A DNA stretch of 64,000 nucleotides from Parus major (lineage: Eukaryota > Chordata > Aves > Passeriformes > Paridae), in assembly GCF_001522545.3 (NCBI RefSeq), contig NC_031799.1, positions 35,051,228 to 35,115,227 of the forward strand, in the 5' to 3' direction. Positions 63,201 through 64,000 of this stretch are shown one piece after another (within the stretch, counting starts at the first letter, position 1; every line of letters starts with the position of its first letter). Under the pieces are notes generated by a model that saw only the letters and a program-made list of their open reading frames with translations, was not told where the DNA came from and did no database searches. A program made the translations under genes and the position numbers.

Positions 63201-64000
63201 CTCCAGAATCAGTATAGGCTTTGCTTTACTTACTACATGCTGGTTTAGACAGCTCAGACTCACATGAGCTACTTATGGCTGCACTGTCAGATCAAGCAAA
63301 CTTAGCCAAACCTTTTTAAATAATCACAAATTCCTATGATAAAACCTCATGTATTTCTGAGCACCAGTTTAAGGCTGAACTTTCCAGTCTGTATGAATTA
63401 GGTCTTACATGGATTCATTCAATTAAAAAAAAAGAATAAATAAAAGCGATGTCAACAACACTGGGAAAGTAGTCAGAGCAATATTGGAATATTAGATAAA
63501 CAGAAAGAGATTAAAATAGTGTTTCCACTCAGAAAATATTTAAGTTCAATGAAAAAAAGGAATCAAGTGCCTCCCATGATAAAATATTCCATAGCTGTTA
63601 AAAAAAAGCTGACGAAAAAATCCACAACATAACAAAAGAGCAACAACAAAACAAACCCAAATAAAACCACAGGCAAAACAATCAAACAAAAGAATTAACA
63701 TGGGAGAAGCTACAGAATTCAAGAAATCAAAAGTTTTTCCTTTACAGATGCCTTATTCTTGGGGAAAAAGAAACAGAAGTAGTGTACTCTTTTTATTTCC
63801 CTGCATCTCTTTAGCAGCAGTAATCATAGTGAATTTAGTTGGGACACATGAATGTTGCAGTCTCCCTTTGAGCAAATATTGCATATTAATAAAAGTACAT
63901 TGATGTAAAATTGCCTTATCTTTCTGCTGAGAATATAATTCTAAGATCTATGTAAGCAAAGGCATCAGGCATTTGGATCTCTTGCAGAAAACAGCCTTGT
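60248..64000. other. Unique AT-rich DNA to the end of the window; no gene seen
   Basis: Open frames up to 81 codons, none with motifs. An A-rich stretch (AAC/CAAA words) lies at 63600-63690. A T/A-rich run at 63422-63445 is low complexity. Confidence 0.55.

Overview
The window looks like intergenic or deep-intronic DNA from a bird, probably a songbird. The evidence is an AT-rich background, decayed CR1 LINE fragments on both strands as the main interspersed repeat, three solo-LTR-like copies of endogenous retroviruses of avian type, simple repeats, and no convincing protein-coding gene. The species call rests on repeat families I recognise by eye and is an inference. The open frames are short, mostly begin or end inside repeats, and lack family motifs. 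I name no host gene. Two stretches (35823-35990 on + and 37823-38114 on -) have exon-like features and are flagged as weak candidates only.

Layout. 1-1065: a broken retroviral integrase remnant abutting an antisense CR1. 635-7651: a near-perfect 3,509-bp direct duplication whose two copies meet at a single N (4143), most likely two overlapping contigs that were not merged. 7652-13300: unique AT-rich DNA with an (AAT)n array and a possible MIR-like relic. 13309-14823: a repeat island with an antisense CR1 fragment, a plus-strand LTR with a polyadenylation signal, and an unusual hairpin just beyond its 3' end. 14824-33920: mostly unique, with CT and CA microsatellites and a short CR1 tail at about 20.1 kb. 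33930-35027: a sense CR1 relic followed by a 377-bp polypyrimidine tract. 35028-40990: unique, with a small CR1 tail at about 39.2 kb. 40991-41500: a 510-N gap.

43781-49751 is the densest mobile-element cluster. A 1,089-bp solo LTR is flanked by a perfect 5-bp target duplication (TCTCA). A sense CR1 is split by a second, 586-bp solo LTR, also with a perfect 5-bp duplication (ACAAG). An antisense CR1 tail follows at 49.4 kb. The nesting gives a relative age order: CR1 first, LTR later. 49752-64000 is unique AT-rich DNA with a G-run cluster (potential G-quadruplex), TA-rich and GGAA-type simple repeats and A-rich stretches.

No genes work together here. The best-supported observations are the likely false duplication and the LTR insertions with exact target-site duplications. 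I did not find evidence of a new biological system.
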